Shown: piece after piece, positions 9,169 through 17,982 of the stretch | How the letters are laid out: each line of letters opens with the position of its first letter | Numbering within the stretch: the first letter of the stretch is position 1 | Origin: Comamonadaceae bacterium 2FH | Lineage (GTDB): Bacteria; Pseudomonadota; Gammaproteobacteria; Burkholderiales; Burkholderiaceae_C | NCBI GenBank assembly: GCA_005503335.1 | Contig: SCMQ01000003.1 | Span: 169,260-233,259 of the forward strand | Direction: 5' to 3' | Length of the DNA stretch: 64,000 bases | Notes under the pieces: model-generated | Told to the model about the DNA's origin: nothing | Databases searched by the model: none | What the model saw: the letters and a program-made list of their open reading frames with translations, nothing else | Program-made: the position numbers and the translations under genes

Positions 9169-9507
9169 TTAGCTCCTGGGGCTGGGCAGGCCGGGCATGT
9201 CCGCCGCCTTGATCAGGCGCGTCTCCTGCGCGGTGATCAGGTGGGCCGAGGCCTGCAGGTAGGCCGGGAAGTCCGGGTGCGTATCGCGCGCCCGGCAGCG
9301 CCGCTCGTAGTCGGCCAGGTCCTCGTAGGCCCAGAGGTGCACGAACTGGTTCTGCGGGCCCACGAGGCTGGTGTAGAAGCCGATCGGGTGGCCCAGGGTC
9401 TCGATCAGGATGGGCATGGCCATGCGGTTGAACACCTCGAGGAACTCGGGCATCTTGCGCAGGGCGATGGTGTAGACGCGGTGGTCTATCAGCGTCCTGT
9501 GGCTCAT
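9169..9507 (-). CDS. NIPSNAP family protein
   Basis: This 112-residue protein has the ferredoxin-like NIPSNAP pattern: DHRVYTIALRKMPEFLEVF, then GHPIGFYTSLVGPQNQFVHLWAYEDLADYERR. The start at 9507 has AAGGAG 7 bases upstream and overlaps the flavoprotein stop (ATGA). NIPSNAP proteins recur in bacterial catabolic operons for large hydrophobic acids, but their biochemical role is not settled. The coupling to the KstD-like gene suggests equal production of the two proteins. Confidence 0.8.
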   Translation of the reverse strand: MSHRTLIDHRVYTIALRKMPEFLEVFNRMAMPILIETLGHPIGFYTSLVGPQNQFVHLWAYEDLADYERRCRARDTHPDFPAYLQASAHLITAQETRLIKAADMPGLPSPRS

Positions 9508-11243
9508 GCGGCGACTCCTTTCGCGACCTCGACGTTCGCGACCCGGCCCTGGGCCCGGTCGGCGATGTGGTTGCCGGTCACGAAGCCGAAGGTCATGTTC
9601 GGGCCGTGCGTGATGCCGGCGCCAGGGTAGTTGCCGCCCATCACGCTGGCGCGGTCGTTGCCCACCGCGTACAGGCCGTCGATGGGCTGGCCGTCGCGCT
9701 TGAGCACCTCGCCGATCACGCTGGTCTGGATGCCGTCGAAGGTGCCGAGGTCGCCCATCACCACCCTCACGGCGTAGAACGGGCCTTTTTCCACCGGCGC
9801 CACGCAGGGATTGGGCTGCTGATCGGGGTCGGCCAGGTAGCGGTTGAACGAGCTGCGGCCGCGGCCGAAGGCCGGATCCTCGCCGCGCACGGCGTGTTGG
9901 TTGTAGTCGCGCACGGTCTGCTCCAGGCCTGCGGCGTCCATGCCGCAGGCGCGGGCCAGCTCGGCCAGGGTCTTGCCCTGGTAGAGGTAGCCGTTCTTGA
10001 TGTGGCGGGCTATCGGCATGGGCGCGGGCTTGACATAGCCCAGGCCGTACTTGGCCAGCGTGGTCTTGTCGCAGACCAGCCACATGGCCGTCTCCTTCTG
10101 GCCTTCGCAGGCTCGCGTGAGCGCGGCGCCCACGTCGTGGTAGGAGTTGGACTCGTTGGTGAAGCGCTTGCCGTTCTTGAGCACGCCGATCACGCCGGGC
10201 TTGTAGCGGTCCAGCAGGTGGGGGAACACGCCGAACTCGCCGTTTCCGAAGGGTACGCGCGACACCGGCATCCAGGCCGCGCTGTCCGTGAAGCGTATGT
10301 CGACCCGGCCGCCGGCCGCCTCGGCCATGTTGACGCCGTCGCCGGTGTTGCCGACCGGCGTGGGCGAGAGGTGCTCGTGGCCGCGCCGCAGATGCGGGTA
10401 GGCCTTGGCGATGCGCTTGATGTCGTGCGGAAAGCCGCCGCAGGCCAGCACCACGCCATGGCGCGCGACGATGCGGCGCTCACCGCCTGCGCCGCCTGTA
10501 CGCACGCCTGCCACCCTGTTGCCCTTGAAGATCAGCTCCTTGGCCGGCGTGCCGGTCAGGATGGGGATGCCCAAGTCCAGCGCCGACTTGGCCAGCCGCG
10601 CCGCCAGCGCGTTGCCGCTGGTCACGTTGATGCCGCGGCGGTAGAGCGCCAGCTCCTTGAGGTGGGTGGCCAGGCGCTTGGCGACATACACGAAGGAGGT
10701 CAGCGACTGGGTGGCGCGGAAGAAATGCTTGAGGTCGGCATTGGACGAGTTGAACATCATGCCGATGAAGGTGATGGTCTTGAGCGGCGGCTTCAGGCGC
10801 GCCATGTCCTTGCCCAGGCCGCGGATGTCGTAGGGCGCGGCCAGGATGGAGCGGCCCAGGTCCACGCCGCCAGCCCCGTCGGGGTGGTAGTCGGGGTAGA
10901 GCGTGGGCACGAACTGCATCTCGGTCTCGCGCTCGAAGAATTCGACCATCCTGGGGCCGTTGTCGAGGAAGGCCTCGACGGCCGCCTCGTCGTAGTGCTG
11001 GCCGGTCTCGGCCATCATGTAGCGGCGCACGGCCTCGCGCGTGTCGGCCGGGTTCTGCTTGCGCCCATGGTGGTTGAGCGGGATCCAGAGCACGCCGCCG
11101 GACAGGGCGGTGGTGCCGCCGAACACCGGCTCCTTCTCCAGCACGAGCACATCGAGGCCGCGCTTCTTCGCGGTGATGGCCGTGGCCAGGCCGGCGGCGC
11201 CGGAGCCGACGACGATCAGGTCATATTCAAGCTGGTTGCCCAT
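9504..11243 (-). CDS. FAD-dependent dehydrogenase, 3-ketosteroid delta1-dehydrogenase-like
   Basis: This 579-residue flavoprotein of the fumarate reductase/KstD superfamily has the dinucleotide motif GSGAAGLATAITAKKRG near the N-terminus, followed by EPVFGGTTALSGGVLWIP, a stretch typical of KstD and 3-oxo-steroid 4-dehydrogenases. The C-terminal FAD contact GLYAVGNDRASVMGGNYPG is also present. Such enzymes desaturate a ring next to a ketone. The operon context (SDRs, an importer, and branched-acid beta-oxidation genes across the regulator) fits a cyclic ketone intermediate. A steroid substrate is not proven; a smaller hydroaromatic or terpenoid ketone is equally possible. Confidence 0.8.
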   Translation of the reverse strand: MGNQLEYDLIVVGSGAAGLATAITAKKRGLDVLVLEKEPVFGGTTALSGGVLWIPLNHHGRKQNPADTREAVRRYMMAETGQHYDEAAVEAFLDNGPRMVEFFERETEMQFVPTLYPDYHPDGAGGVDLGRSILAAPYDIRGLGKDMARLKPPLKTITFIGMMFNSSNADLKHFFRATQSLTSFVYVAKRLATHLKELALYRRGINVTSGNALAARLAKSALDLGIPILTGTPAKELIFKGNRVAGVRTGGAGGERRIVARHGVVLACGGFPHDIKRIAKAYPHLRRGHEHLSPTPVGNTGDGVNMAEAAGGRVDIRFTDSAAWMPVSRVPFGNGEFGVFPHLLDRYKPGVIGVLKNGKRFTNESNSYHDVGAALTRACEGQKETAMWLVCDKTTLAKYGLGYVKPAPMPIARHIKNGYLYQGKTLAELARACGMDAAGLEQTVRDYNQHAVRGEDPAFGRGRSSFNRYLADPDQQPNPCVAPVEKGPFYAVRVVMGDLGTFDGIQTSVIGEVLKRDGQPIDGLYAVGNDRASVMGGNYPGAGITHGPNMTFGFVTGNHIADRAQGRVANVEVAKGVAA

Positions 11244-11256
11244 CAGTGCCTCGGTT

Positions 11257-12072
11257 CTAGGAGGTTTGGTTGAAGCCGGGGCGGGGCACCATGTCCATCA
11301 GCATGGAGGACATGCCGCCGTCGACCACGATCTCGGCCGCGTTGACATAGGCCGAGCGCGGGCTGGCCAGGAACAGCGCGACGTCGGCGATGTCCTGCGG
11401 CTCGCCGATGCGGCGGCTGGCAGTGACGGCGGCGCGCTTTTGCGCTAAGCCCGGTTCCTCGTAGAACCTGGCCGACAGGGCGGTGCGGATCATGCCGGGG
11501 CAGATGGCGTTGCTGCGCACGCCCTGCGGCCCCCATTCCACGGCCATCTGGCGCGACATCAGCAGCACGCCGGCCTTGCTGGCGCTGTAGGCGCCGCTGG
11601 CGGTCTGGGGCGCGAGGCCGGAGATCGAGGCCACGTGGACGATGCTGCCGCGGCCGGCCGCGCGCATGGGCTTGGAGAAGGCGCGCGCGCACAGCAGGTA
11701 GCCGGTCAGGTTCACGGCCAGCACGCTGTTCCAGTCGGCCAGGCTGACTTCGGCCAGGCTGCCGGGGCGCAGCAGGCCGGCGTTGTTGACCAGCACCGCG
11801 CCGGCGCCGAGCTCGGCCTGCACGCGCTCGGCCGCGGCCTGCACGCTGGCCTCGTCGGCGATGTCGCAGCTCACGGCGAGAGCGGTGGCACCAGCGGCCG
11901 CGAGTTCGGCCGCGACGCGCTCGCAGCCGGCGGCGTCGCGGTCGAGCAGGGCGACCTGGGCGCCGGCCTGGGCCAAGCCCTGGGCGATGGCCGCGCCTAT
12001 GCCGCTGGCGGCGCCGGTCACGACACAGACCTGGCCTGCAAGGCCCAGCCAGTGACGGGATGAATCGGACAT
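11257..12072 (-). CDS. SDR family oxidoreductase (first gene of the operon)
   Basis: This 271-residue classical SDR has TGAASGIG, VNNAG, Ser in ASISG and YSASK. The C-terminal YVNAAEIVVDGG matches FabG-like members. I placed the start at 12072 because GAGGAG lies 6 bases upstream; the longer frame to 12138 would enter the AraC promoter region. It is the first gene of the minus-strand operon, 13 bp before the KstD-like gene, and is divergent from the AraC-family activator at 12184. Confidence 0.85.
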   Translation of the reverse strand: MSDSSRHWLGLAGQVCVVTGAASGIGAAIAQGLAQAGAQVALLDRDAAGCERVAAELAAAGATALAVSCDIADEASVQAAAERVQAELGAGAVLVNNAGLLRPGSLAEVSLADWNSVLAVNLTGYLLCARAFSKPMRAAGRGSIVHVASISGLAPQTASGAYSASKAGVLLMSRQMAVEWGPQGVRSNAICPGMIRTALSARFYEEPGLAQKRAAVTASRRIGEPQDIADVALFLASPRSAYVNAAEIVVDGGMSSMLMDMVPRPGFNQTS

Positions 12073-12183
12073 GTGGTCTCCTCGGGAAGCGATGCTGGAT
12101 TGTTCGTTCCGCAGGCCTCGCACAGTTTGACGATTCACGCCAACAGCAGGACAATTCGTGCATTCTTTTTAGGAGCAGCTTCC

Positions 12184-13161
12184 GTGGCTCGGGTTATCCC
12201 TAACTACGCGCTCTACGGCGATCAGGCCCAGCCGGGCTGGCACAACTCGTTCGATTTCGAGTGGATTCCGCAGCGCTCCCGCCCGTACAACTGGGAGATA
12301 CAGCCGCATCTGCACGATGCCTTCGTGCAGATCCTGTACCTGACCGAGGGCTCGGTCGAGGTGCAGCTGGACAATGCCAAGTGGCTGGCCCGCGCGCCCT
12401 GCCTGCTCTTGATTCCGGCACAAACCGTGCACGGCTTTCATTTCTCCACCGACGTCAACGGCCCCGTGGTCACGGCCACGCAGCGCCCGCTGGAGTCGCT
12501 GGCCGCGGTGCTCATGCCCGAGCTCGTGCAGACCCTGCGCAAGCCCGCCGTGATCCTGCTCGACGACGCCAGCCGCCATGCCGAGGCGTTGATGCCTCTG
12601 TTCCTGGCGATCGAGCGCGAGTCGCGCATGCACGCCATCGGCCAGGTCGCGGCGGGCATGTCGCTGATCACCGCGGTGCTGGTGCAGATCGCGCGCCTGG
12701 GCGACCTGATGCAGCCCACGCCGCTGACGGTGAGCTCGCGCAAGACGCAGCAAATCGAGAAGTTCCGCGCCCTGGTCGACGAGCATTTCAAGAAGCACCT
12801 GGCCATGTCGGCCTACGCCAGCCAGCTCGGCATCACGCCGGGCCAGCTCTCGCGCCTGTGCCGCGAGGTGCTGGGCATCTCCAGCCTGGAGGTGATCAAC
12901 GCGCGCCTGGTGCACGAGGCGCAGCGCGACCTGGTCTACACCAGCGTCAGCATCAAGCAGCTGGCCGGCCAGCTGGGCTTTGCCGACGAGGCCTATTTCG
13001 GCCGCTTCTTCCGCAAGCACACGGGACTGAGCCCGCGCGAGTTCCGCGCGCGCGCGCTGCAGGCCCTGCTCAAGCCCGAAGGCGACGGTGTCCGATCTTC
13101 AAGAGCTCAGCCAACGTCAGTGGCGACGCCTTTGCTGAATCAAGCCCCGGCGCGGCGGTAA
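12184..13161 (+). CDS. AraC-family transcriptional regulator (PobR/HpaA-like)
   Basis: This 325-residue regulator has an N-terminal cupin-like sensor domain (WEIQPHLHDAFVQILYLTEG) and a C-terminal double helix-turn-helix domain: MSAYASQLGITPGQLSRLCRE, then IKQLAGQLGFADEAYFGRFFRKHTGLSPREFR. The start is a GTG at 12184 with AGGAG at 12171, 8 bases away; no ATG is as well placed. PobR/HpaA relatives activate divergent aromatic-acid operons. Its divergent position makes it the likely regulator of the minus-strand operon and perhaps of the beta-oxidation operon. Its tail overlaps the next AraC gene by 22 bp. Confidence 0.85.
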   Translation: MARVIPNYALYGDQAQPGWHNSFDFEWIPQRSRPYNWEIQPHLHDAFVQILYLTEGSVEVQLDNAKWLARAPCLLLIPAQTVHGFHFSTDVNGPVVTATQRPLESLAAVLMPELVQTLRKPAVILLDDASRHAEALMPLFLAIERESRMHAIGQVAAGMSLITAVLVQIARLGDLMQPTPLTVSSRKTQQIEKFRALVDEHFKKHLAMSAYASQLGITPGQLSRLCREVLGISSLEVINARLVHEAQRDLVYTSVSIKQLAGQLGFADEAYFGRFFRKHTGLSPREFRARALQALLKPEGDGVRSSRAQPTSVATPLLNQAPARR

Positions 13162-14144
13162 GCTCCCGGCGCGCTGCCGGTCCAGCACTTGAACGCGCGC
13201 TGGAAGGCCGCGCTGTCGGCGAACCCCAGTTCGCCAGCCAGCGTCGCCAGCGGCACCGTGCTGGTGTTCAGGCGGACGATCGCGATGTCGCGTCGCAACT
13301 CGTCCTTCAGCGACTGAAATGCCGTTCCCTCGCTGGCCAGGCGCCTTTGCAGTGTGGAAGTCGCCATGTGCATGGCTTCGGCCGTCGCGGCAAGGTCGGG
13401 CCATGCAGGCTGCGTCCGCTGGAGATGATTGCGTACGCGCGCGCTAACCACGTCACCGCGCCGTGGTGCGATGATATTGCCCTGCGCATCGGCCAGGAAG
13501 GTGCGCAGCGCGGCCTCATCCCGGCGCACCGGGTCCTGCAGCCGTCTCGCGTCGAACCAGAAGGCAGACTGGGGCCGCTCGAAATGCAGCGACGCAGGAA
13601 AGACCTTGCCGTAGCTGCCCGCGTACAGCGGCGTCTCGAACGCAAAGTCGAAGCGTGCGGCGGGCAAGCGGCCGCCCGCCAGCCATGCCAGCAAGCGCCA
13701 GAACACGCGCAGCAACAGTTCATGCAGAAAGGCAGGACGCACCACCGACGGGTCGCTGAAGCGCAGGGCCAGCCCCGCCAGCGCGCCCTCGCGCACCGGC
13801 TCCAGCACCACATCGTCCTGCAGCAGACGGAAGGTGCGGGCGACGCGCCGAATGGCCACCTCCAGGTTCGGTGCGCCCAGCGCGGAACGGGACGTCAACG
13901 CAAAGCTGCCGCGCTTGAGGGTCCGCGAAAAGAAGCCGAGACCATCGTCGTCGAGGCGGTCGATCAACAGCCGAAACAGCGCCACATACTGGTCCGCGGT
14001 CACGCGGGCGCCGGCCTGCTGGAGCAGTTCGGGGGCGATGCCCGCATCGGCCAGGAAGGCGTCACAAGGCTGGCCGCGGGCCATAACTCCGGACAGCATG
14101 CCGTGCACGAAGGCGATCGGGATCGTGACCGGGTGATGCAGCAT
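13140..14144 (-). CDS. AraC-family transcriptional regulator with arabinose-binding-like N-domain
   Basis: This 334-residue protein of the OruR/ArgR-like AraC subgroup starts with PVTIPIAFVHGMLSG. A helical sensor domain follows (QQAGARVTADQYVALFRLLID), and the C-terminus is an HTH domain (LATLAGELGFADSAAFQRAFKCWTGSAPGAYR). The start at 14144 fits the family N-terminus, although no strong ribosome site is visible; a start at 14240 is possible. It is divergent from the acyl-CoA ligase gene, 138 bp apart, and is therefore the likely regulator of that operon. Confidence 0.8.
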   Translation of the reverse strand: MLHHPVTIPIAFVHGMLSGVMARGQPCDAFLADAGIAPELLQQAGARVTADQYVALFRLLIDRLDDDGLGFFSRTLKRGSFALTSRSALGAPNLEVAIRRVARTFRLLQDDVVLEPVREGALAGLALRFSDPSVVRPAFLHELLLRVFWRLLAWLAGGRLPAARFDFAFETPLYAGSYGKVFPASLHFERPQSAFWFDARRLQDPVRRDEAALRTFLADAQGNIIAPRRGDVVSARVRNHLQRTQPAWPDLAATAEAMHMATSTLQRRLASEGTAFQSLKDELRRDIAIVRLNTSTVPLATLAGELGFADSAAFQRAFKCWTGSAPGAYRRAGA

Positions 14145-14282
14145 CAAGCGGGAAAGAGTCGTGGATTGAGGTCTTTTGCCATGCGATCGAGGCAATGGGC
14201 AATTGTCGGCTCGATCGCTCGTTTTTACCATGAGCGACATACGCAACAGGCTCGCGCATTGACGGGCCGTATGGAGACAAGT

Positions 14283-15842
14283 ATGTACCTCACTCAAGCC
14301 TTGCACCGGGCGGTGCAGCAACACCCTGAGCGCATCGCGGTTCGCTTCGGCAACCGCCAAAGCAGCTTCCGCCAACTGGCCGACCGCGTGGCGCGCCTGG
14401 CCGGCGCCCTGCAGAAGCTGGGCATGCAAGGCGGCGATCGCGTTGCGATGCTGTCGCTCAATTCCGACTGCTACCTCGAATACCAGATGGCGGTGCCCTG
14501 GGGCGGCGGCGTGCTAAACCCCTGCAACATCCGCTGGTCGGCGGCCGAGATCCTGTATTCGCTGGACGACTCGGGCTCGTCCATCCTGTTGGTCGACGAG
14601 ACCTTCCGACCCTTGGTCGAGCAGTTCCGCCGCGACTCGAGCACCCTGCGCGAGGTGGTCTATTGCGGCGACGGCGACGTGCCGGCCGGCATGCACGGCT
14701 ATGAGACGCTGCTGGCCGAAGCCAACCCCGTGCCCGATGCCCTGCGCCGCGGCGACGATCTGGCCGGCATCTTCTACACCGGCGGCACCACCGGCTTTCC
14801 CAAGGGCGTGATGCTGAGCCACACCGACCTGTGCAGCTCGGCCCTGGCCTTGCGCGCCGAGGGCCTGGCCGCGCCCGGCGGCACCTACCTGCACGCCGCG
14901 CCGATGTTCCACCTGGCCGACATGGGGTGCGCCGCGCCGCACTGGATCGAGGGCAACACGCACGCGATCGTCCCGGCGTTCAACCCCGAGCTCGTGCTCG
15001 ACACGCTGGAGCGCGACCGCGTCACCCATCTGCTGCTGGTGCCGACCATGATCCAGATGCTCGTCGACCACCCGGCCATGAAGAAGCCACGCGATCTGAG
15101 TGCGCTGCAGACCATCGTCTACGGCGCCTCGCCGATCTCGGAGGCGGTGCTCGATCGTGCCATGGCCGCGCTGCCCGGCGTGGGCTTCGTGCAGGCCTAT
15201 GGCATGACCGAGCTGTCACCCGTGGCGACGATCAACCCGGCCTGGTACCACACGGCCGACGGCCGCAAGCTCGGCAAGCTGCGATCCGCCGGCCGGGCCA
15301 GCTTCGTCACCGAAGTCAGCATCGTCGATGCCGAGGGCAAGGAAGTGCCGCGCGGCACGGTGGGCGAGGTCGTGGTGCGCGGCCCCAACGTGATGCAGGG
15401 CTACTGGAACAAGCCCGAGCAGACCGCCGCGGCCCTGCGTGACGGCTGGATGCACACGGGCGACGGCGCGTACATGGATGAGGACGGCTTCATCTTCATC
15501 GCCGACCGACTCAAGGACATGATCATCAGCGGCGGCGAGAACATTTATTCGGCCGAGACCGAGAACGCGGTCGCCCAGCATCCCGCGGTGGCCGCCTGTG
15601 CCGTGATCGGCATCCCGAGCGACGAGTGGGGCGAGACGGTGCACGCGGTGGTGGTGCGCAAGCCAGGGCAGGAGGTCTCGGCGGAGGCGCTGATCGCGCA
15701 TTGCAGGTCGCTGATCGCCGGCTACAAATGCCCGCGCAGCGTGGACTTCAGCGACGCGCTGCCGCTGTCCGGCGCCGGCAAGGTGCTGAAGACCCAACTG
15801 CGCGAGCCCTTCTGGCAGGGCCGCGAGCGCAGCGTGGCGTAA
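14283..15842 (+). CDS. Acyl-CoA synthetase (AMP-forming)
   Basis: This 519-residue adenylate-forming ligase has the P-loop YTGGTTGFPKGVM, the aromatic motif YGMTELSP, HTGDGAYMDEDGF and RLKDMIISGGENIYS, with the C-terminal catalytic Lys in LPLSGAGKVLKTQLR. It should activate a carboxylic acid to its CoA ester with ATP. The start at 14283 has GGAG five bases upstream; an in-frame ATG at 14271 lacks a site. It is the first gene of the seven-gene beta-oxidation operon and so provides its entry reaction. Confidence 0.9.
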   Translation: MYLTQALHRAVQQHPERIAVRFGNRQSSFRQLADRVARLAGALQKLGMQGGDRVAMLSLNSDCYLEYQMAVPWGGGVLNPCNIRWSAAEILYSLDDSGSSILLVDETFRPLVEQFRRDSSTLREVVYCGDGDVPAGMHGYETLLAEANPVPDALRRGDDLAGIFYTGGTTGFPKGVMLSHTDLCSSALALRAEGLAAPGGTYLHAAPMFHLADMGCAAPHWIEGNTHAIVPAFNPELVLDTLERDRVTHLLLVPTMIQMLVDHPAMKKPRDLSALQTIVYGASPISEAVLDRAMAALPGVGFVQAYGMTELSPVATINPAWYHTADGRKLGKLRSAGRASFVTEVSIVDAEGKEVPRGTVGEVVVRGPNVMQGYWNKPEQTAAALRDGWMHTGDGAYMDEDGFIFIADRLKDMIISGGENIYSAETENAVAQHPAVAACAVIGIPSDEWGETVHAVVVRKPGQEVSAEALIAHCRSLIAGYKCPRSVDFSDALPLSGAGKVLKTQLREPFWQGRERSVA

Positions 15843-15895
15843 GCAACGCCTGCCCTTCTTTCTTTTCCTTTCCTTCGAACCTTCAGGAGTCCCTC

Positions 15896-17077
15896 ATGAG
15901 CCGTGACGTCTTTGTCGCCGGGGTCGGTATGATCCCCTTCACCAAGCCGGGGGCCAACGAGCCCTACCCGCAGATGGCCGCCAAGGCCAGCCGCCAGGCG
16001 CTGGCCGACGCCGGCATCGGCTATGAGCGGGTGCAGCAGGCCTATGTGGGCTACGTCTACGGCGACTCCACCGCCGGCCAGCGCGCGCTCTACGAGGTCG
16101 GCATGACCGGCATCCCGATCGTCAACGTCAACAACAACTGTTCCACCGGCTCGACTGCGCTGTTCCTGGCCCGTCAGGCGGTGGCCAGCGGCGCCGCCGA
16201 CTGCGTGCTGGCGCTCGGCTTCGAACAGATGAGCCCGGGCGCGCTCGGTGCCGTGTTCAAGGACCGGCCCAGCCCCTTCGAGCGCTTCGACAAAGCCACC
16301 AACGAGTTGGTCGACGTCGATCTGCCGCTGGCGTTGCGCTACTTCGGCGGCGCGGGCCTCGCGCACATGAAAGAGTTCGGCACCAAGGTCGAGACCTTCG
16401 CAAAGATCCGAGCCAAGGCCAGCCGCCATGCCGCGAACAACCCGTTGGCCTTGTTCCGCACCATGGTGACCGAAGAAGACGTGATGGCCTCGCCGATGCT
16501 CTGGCCCGGCGTAATGACCAAGCTGATGGCCTGCCCGCCGACCTGCGGTTCGGCCGCGGCCATCGTCTGCTCGGCCGATTTCGCAGCAGCCCACGGACTG
16601 AAGCGCAGCGTGCGCATCAAGGCCCAGGCGATGACCACCGACCGTTCGATCACCTTCGAGGCGCGCGACATGCGCGAGGTGGTCGGCTTCAGCATGGCCC
16701 TGGCCGCGGCGCAGCAGGTCTACGAGGCCGCCGGTGTCGGGCCGCAGGACATCGACGTGGTCGAGTTGCACGACTGCTTTGCCCACAACGAGCTGGTCAG
16801 CTATGAAGCGCTCGGCCTGTGCCCGGTCGGCGGCGCGGAGAAATTCGTGGTCGATGGCGACAACACCTACGGCGGCAAGGTGGTCACCAACCCGTCGGGC
16901 GGCCTGCTGAGCAAGGGCCATCCACTCGGCGCCACCGGCCTCGCGCAGTGCACGGAACTGGTCCAGCAACTGCGCGGCCAGGCCGACAAGCGCCAGGTCG
17001 AAGGCGCGCGGCTGGCGCTGCAGCACAACCTCGGCCTGGGCGGCGCCTGCGTGGTGACGCTGTACGAGCGCGTCTGA
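15896..17077 (+). CDS. SCPx-type thiolase / lipid-transfer thiolase
   Basis: This 393-residue thiolase-fold protein of the sterol-carrier-protein-x group has the nucleophilic Cys in NVNNNCSTGSTALFLARQ (closely matching animal SCPx), the HDCFAHNE motif and the GHPLGATG loop. A start at 15896 follows AGGAG. It retains the catalytic Cys, so thiolytic cleavage of a 3-ketoacyl-CoA is expected. It is not simply a Cys-less steroid aldolase, and no DUF35 partner is present. It follows the ligase by 53 bp and precedes two MaoC-fold genes. Confidence 0.85.
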   Translation: MSRDVFVAGVGMIPFTKPGANEPYPQMAAKASRQALADAGIGYERVQQAYVGYVYGDSTAGQRALYEVGMTGIPIVNVNNNCSTGSTALFLARQAVASGAADCVLALGFEQMSPGALGAVFKDRPSPFERFDKATNELVDVDLPLALRYFGGAGLAHMKEFGTKVETFAKIRAKASRHAANNPLALFRTMVTEEDVMASPMLWPGVMTKLMACPPTCGSAAAIVCSADFAAAHGLKRSVRIKAQAMTTDRSITFEARDMREVVGFSMALAAAQQVYEAAGVGPQDIDVVELHDCFAHNELVSYEALGLCPVGGAEKFVVDGDNTYGGKVVTNPSGGLLSKGHPLGATGLAQCTELVQQLRGQADKRQVEGARLALQHNLGLGGACVVTLYERV

Positions 17078-17088
17078 AAGGAAACCCC

Positions 17089-17529
17089 ATGATCGACAGG
17101 AAATGGATAGGCCATGAACTGCCCGCCTCGGTGCTGCCCATCGAGCGCAGCCGGCTGCAGTTCTTCGCCAAGGCGATCGGCGAGACCGATCCTATCTACA
17201 CCGATGCTGCTGCCGCGCGCGACGCCGGCTACCCGGACCTGCCCGCGCCGCCGACCTTCTTGTTCGCGGCCGAGCTCGACTCCGGGGTCTCTGACCGTCT
17301 GCTCGCGGACCTGCAGATCCCGATCGCCAAGCTGCTGCATGGCGAGCAGAGCTTTAGCTACCACCGGCCGGCCTGCGCGGGCGACACGGTGACCGTTCGC
17401 TCGACCATCAGCGACATCTACGACAAGAAGAACGGCGCGCTCGAGTTCGTCGTCAAGACCTCGCGCGCCACCAACCAGCGCGATGAGCTGGTGGCCGAGC
17501 TGCGCACGGTCATCGTCTGCCGCAACTGA
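17089..17529 (+). CDS. MaoC-like N-terminal domain (FAS1-type) dehydratase subunit
   Basis: This 146-residue hot-dog protein resembles the MaoC_dehydrat_N family: ERSRLQFFAKAIGETDPIYTD, PPTFLFAAE, then LLHGEQSFSYHRPACAGDTV. Such half-proteins usually lack the full catalytic pair and form a heterodimer with a second MaoC protein. That second protein is the next gene, 12 bp downstream. The pair probably acts as an enoyl-CoA hydratase. The start at 17089 has an AAAGGAAA site. Confidence 0.83.
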   Translation: MIDRKWIGHELPASVLPIERSRLQFFAKAIGETDPIYTDAAAARDAGYPDLPAPPTFLFAAELDSGVSDRLLADLQIPIAKLLHGEQSFSYHRPACAGDTVTVRSTISDIYDKKNGALEFVVKTSRATNQRDELVAELRTVIVCRN

Positions 17530-17541
17530 AAGGACAGGCCC

Positions 17542-17961
17542 ATGACTTCCCCCACCTTCGATACCGTGCAGGTCGGCGACCAGCTGCCGACGCTGCAACT
17601 GCCGCCCGTGGACCGCACGACGCTGGCCTTGTTTGCCGGCGCGTCCGGCGACCACAACCCGATCCACATCGACACCGACGTGGCACGCCGCGCCGGCATG
17701 CCCGACGTCTTTGCACAGGGCATGCTGGGCATGGCTTGGCTCGGCCGCCTGCTCACCGGCTGGGTGCCGCAGAGCCGGCTGCGCCGCTTCGAGGCCCGCT
17801 TCCAGGGCATCACCCACCTCGGCAACGCCATGCGCTGCAGCGGCCGCGTGCTCGAGAAGCTAACTCACAACGGGGAGCGCTGCGTGCGCATCGAGCTGCA
17901 AAGCGCCAACCAGTTCGGACAAACCAAGATCGTCGGCGAGGCCCTCGTCGCGCTGCCCTAA
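17542..17961 (+). CDS. MaoC family (R)-hydratase-like protein
   Basis: This 139-residue hot-dog hydratase carries the catalytic hydratase-2 pattern FAGASGDHNPIHID, with Asp and His at the usual spacing. It probably completes a heteromeric hydratase with the preceding MaoC_dehydrat_N protein. Together they would add water to a 2-enoyl-CoA made by the acyl-CoA dehydrogenase. An AAAGGACA site precedes the ATG. It sits between its partner and the SDR gene. Confidence 0.87.
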   Translation: MTSPTFDTVQVGDQLPTLQLPPVDRTTLALFAGASGDHNPIHIDTDVARRAGMPDVFAQGMLGMAWLGRLLTGWVPQSRLRRFEARFQGITHLGNAMRCSGRVLEKLTHNGERCVRIELQSANQFGQTKIVGEALVALP

Positions 17962-17982
17962 TCCTTTCAGGAGAACCACCCC

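Noticed and set aside
12261..15842. 1193-residue open frame
   Set aside because: Only the part from 14283 encodes a recognisable protein (acyl-CoA synthetase). The earlier part is a frame-shifted shadow of the AraC genes kept open by high GC.
15896..17077. Steroid side-chain aldolase (Ltp2-type) identity
   Set aside because: The catalytic Cys is present and no DUF35 partner gene is adjacent, so a true thiolase is more likely.
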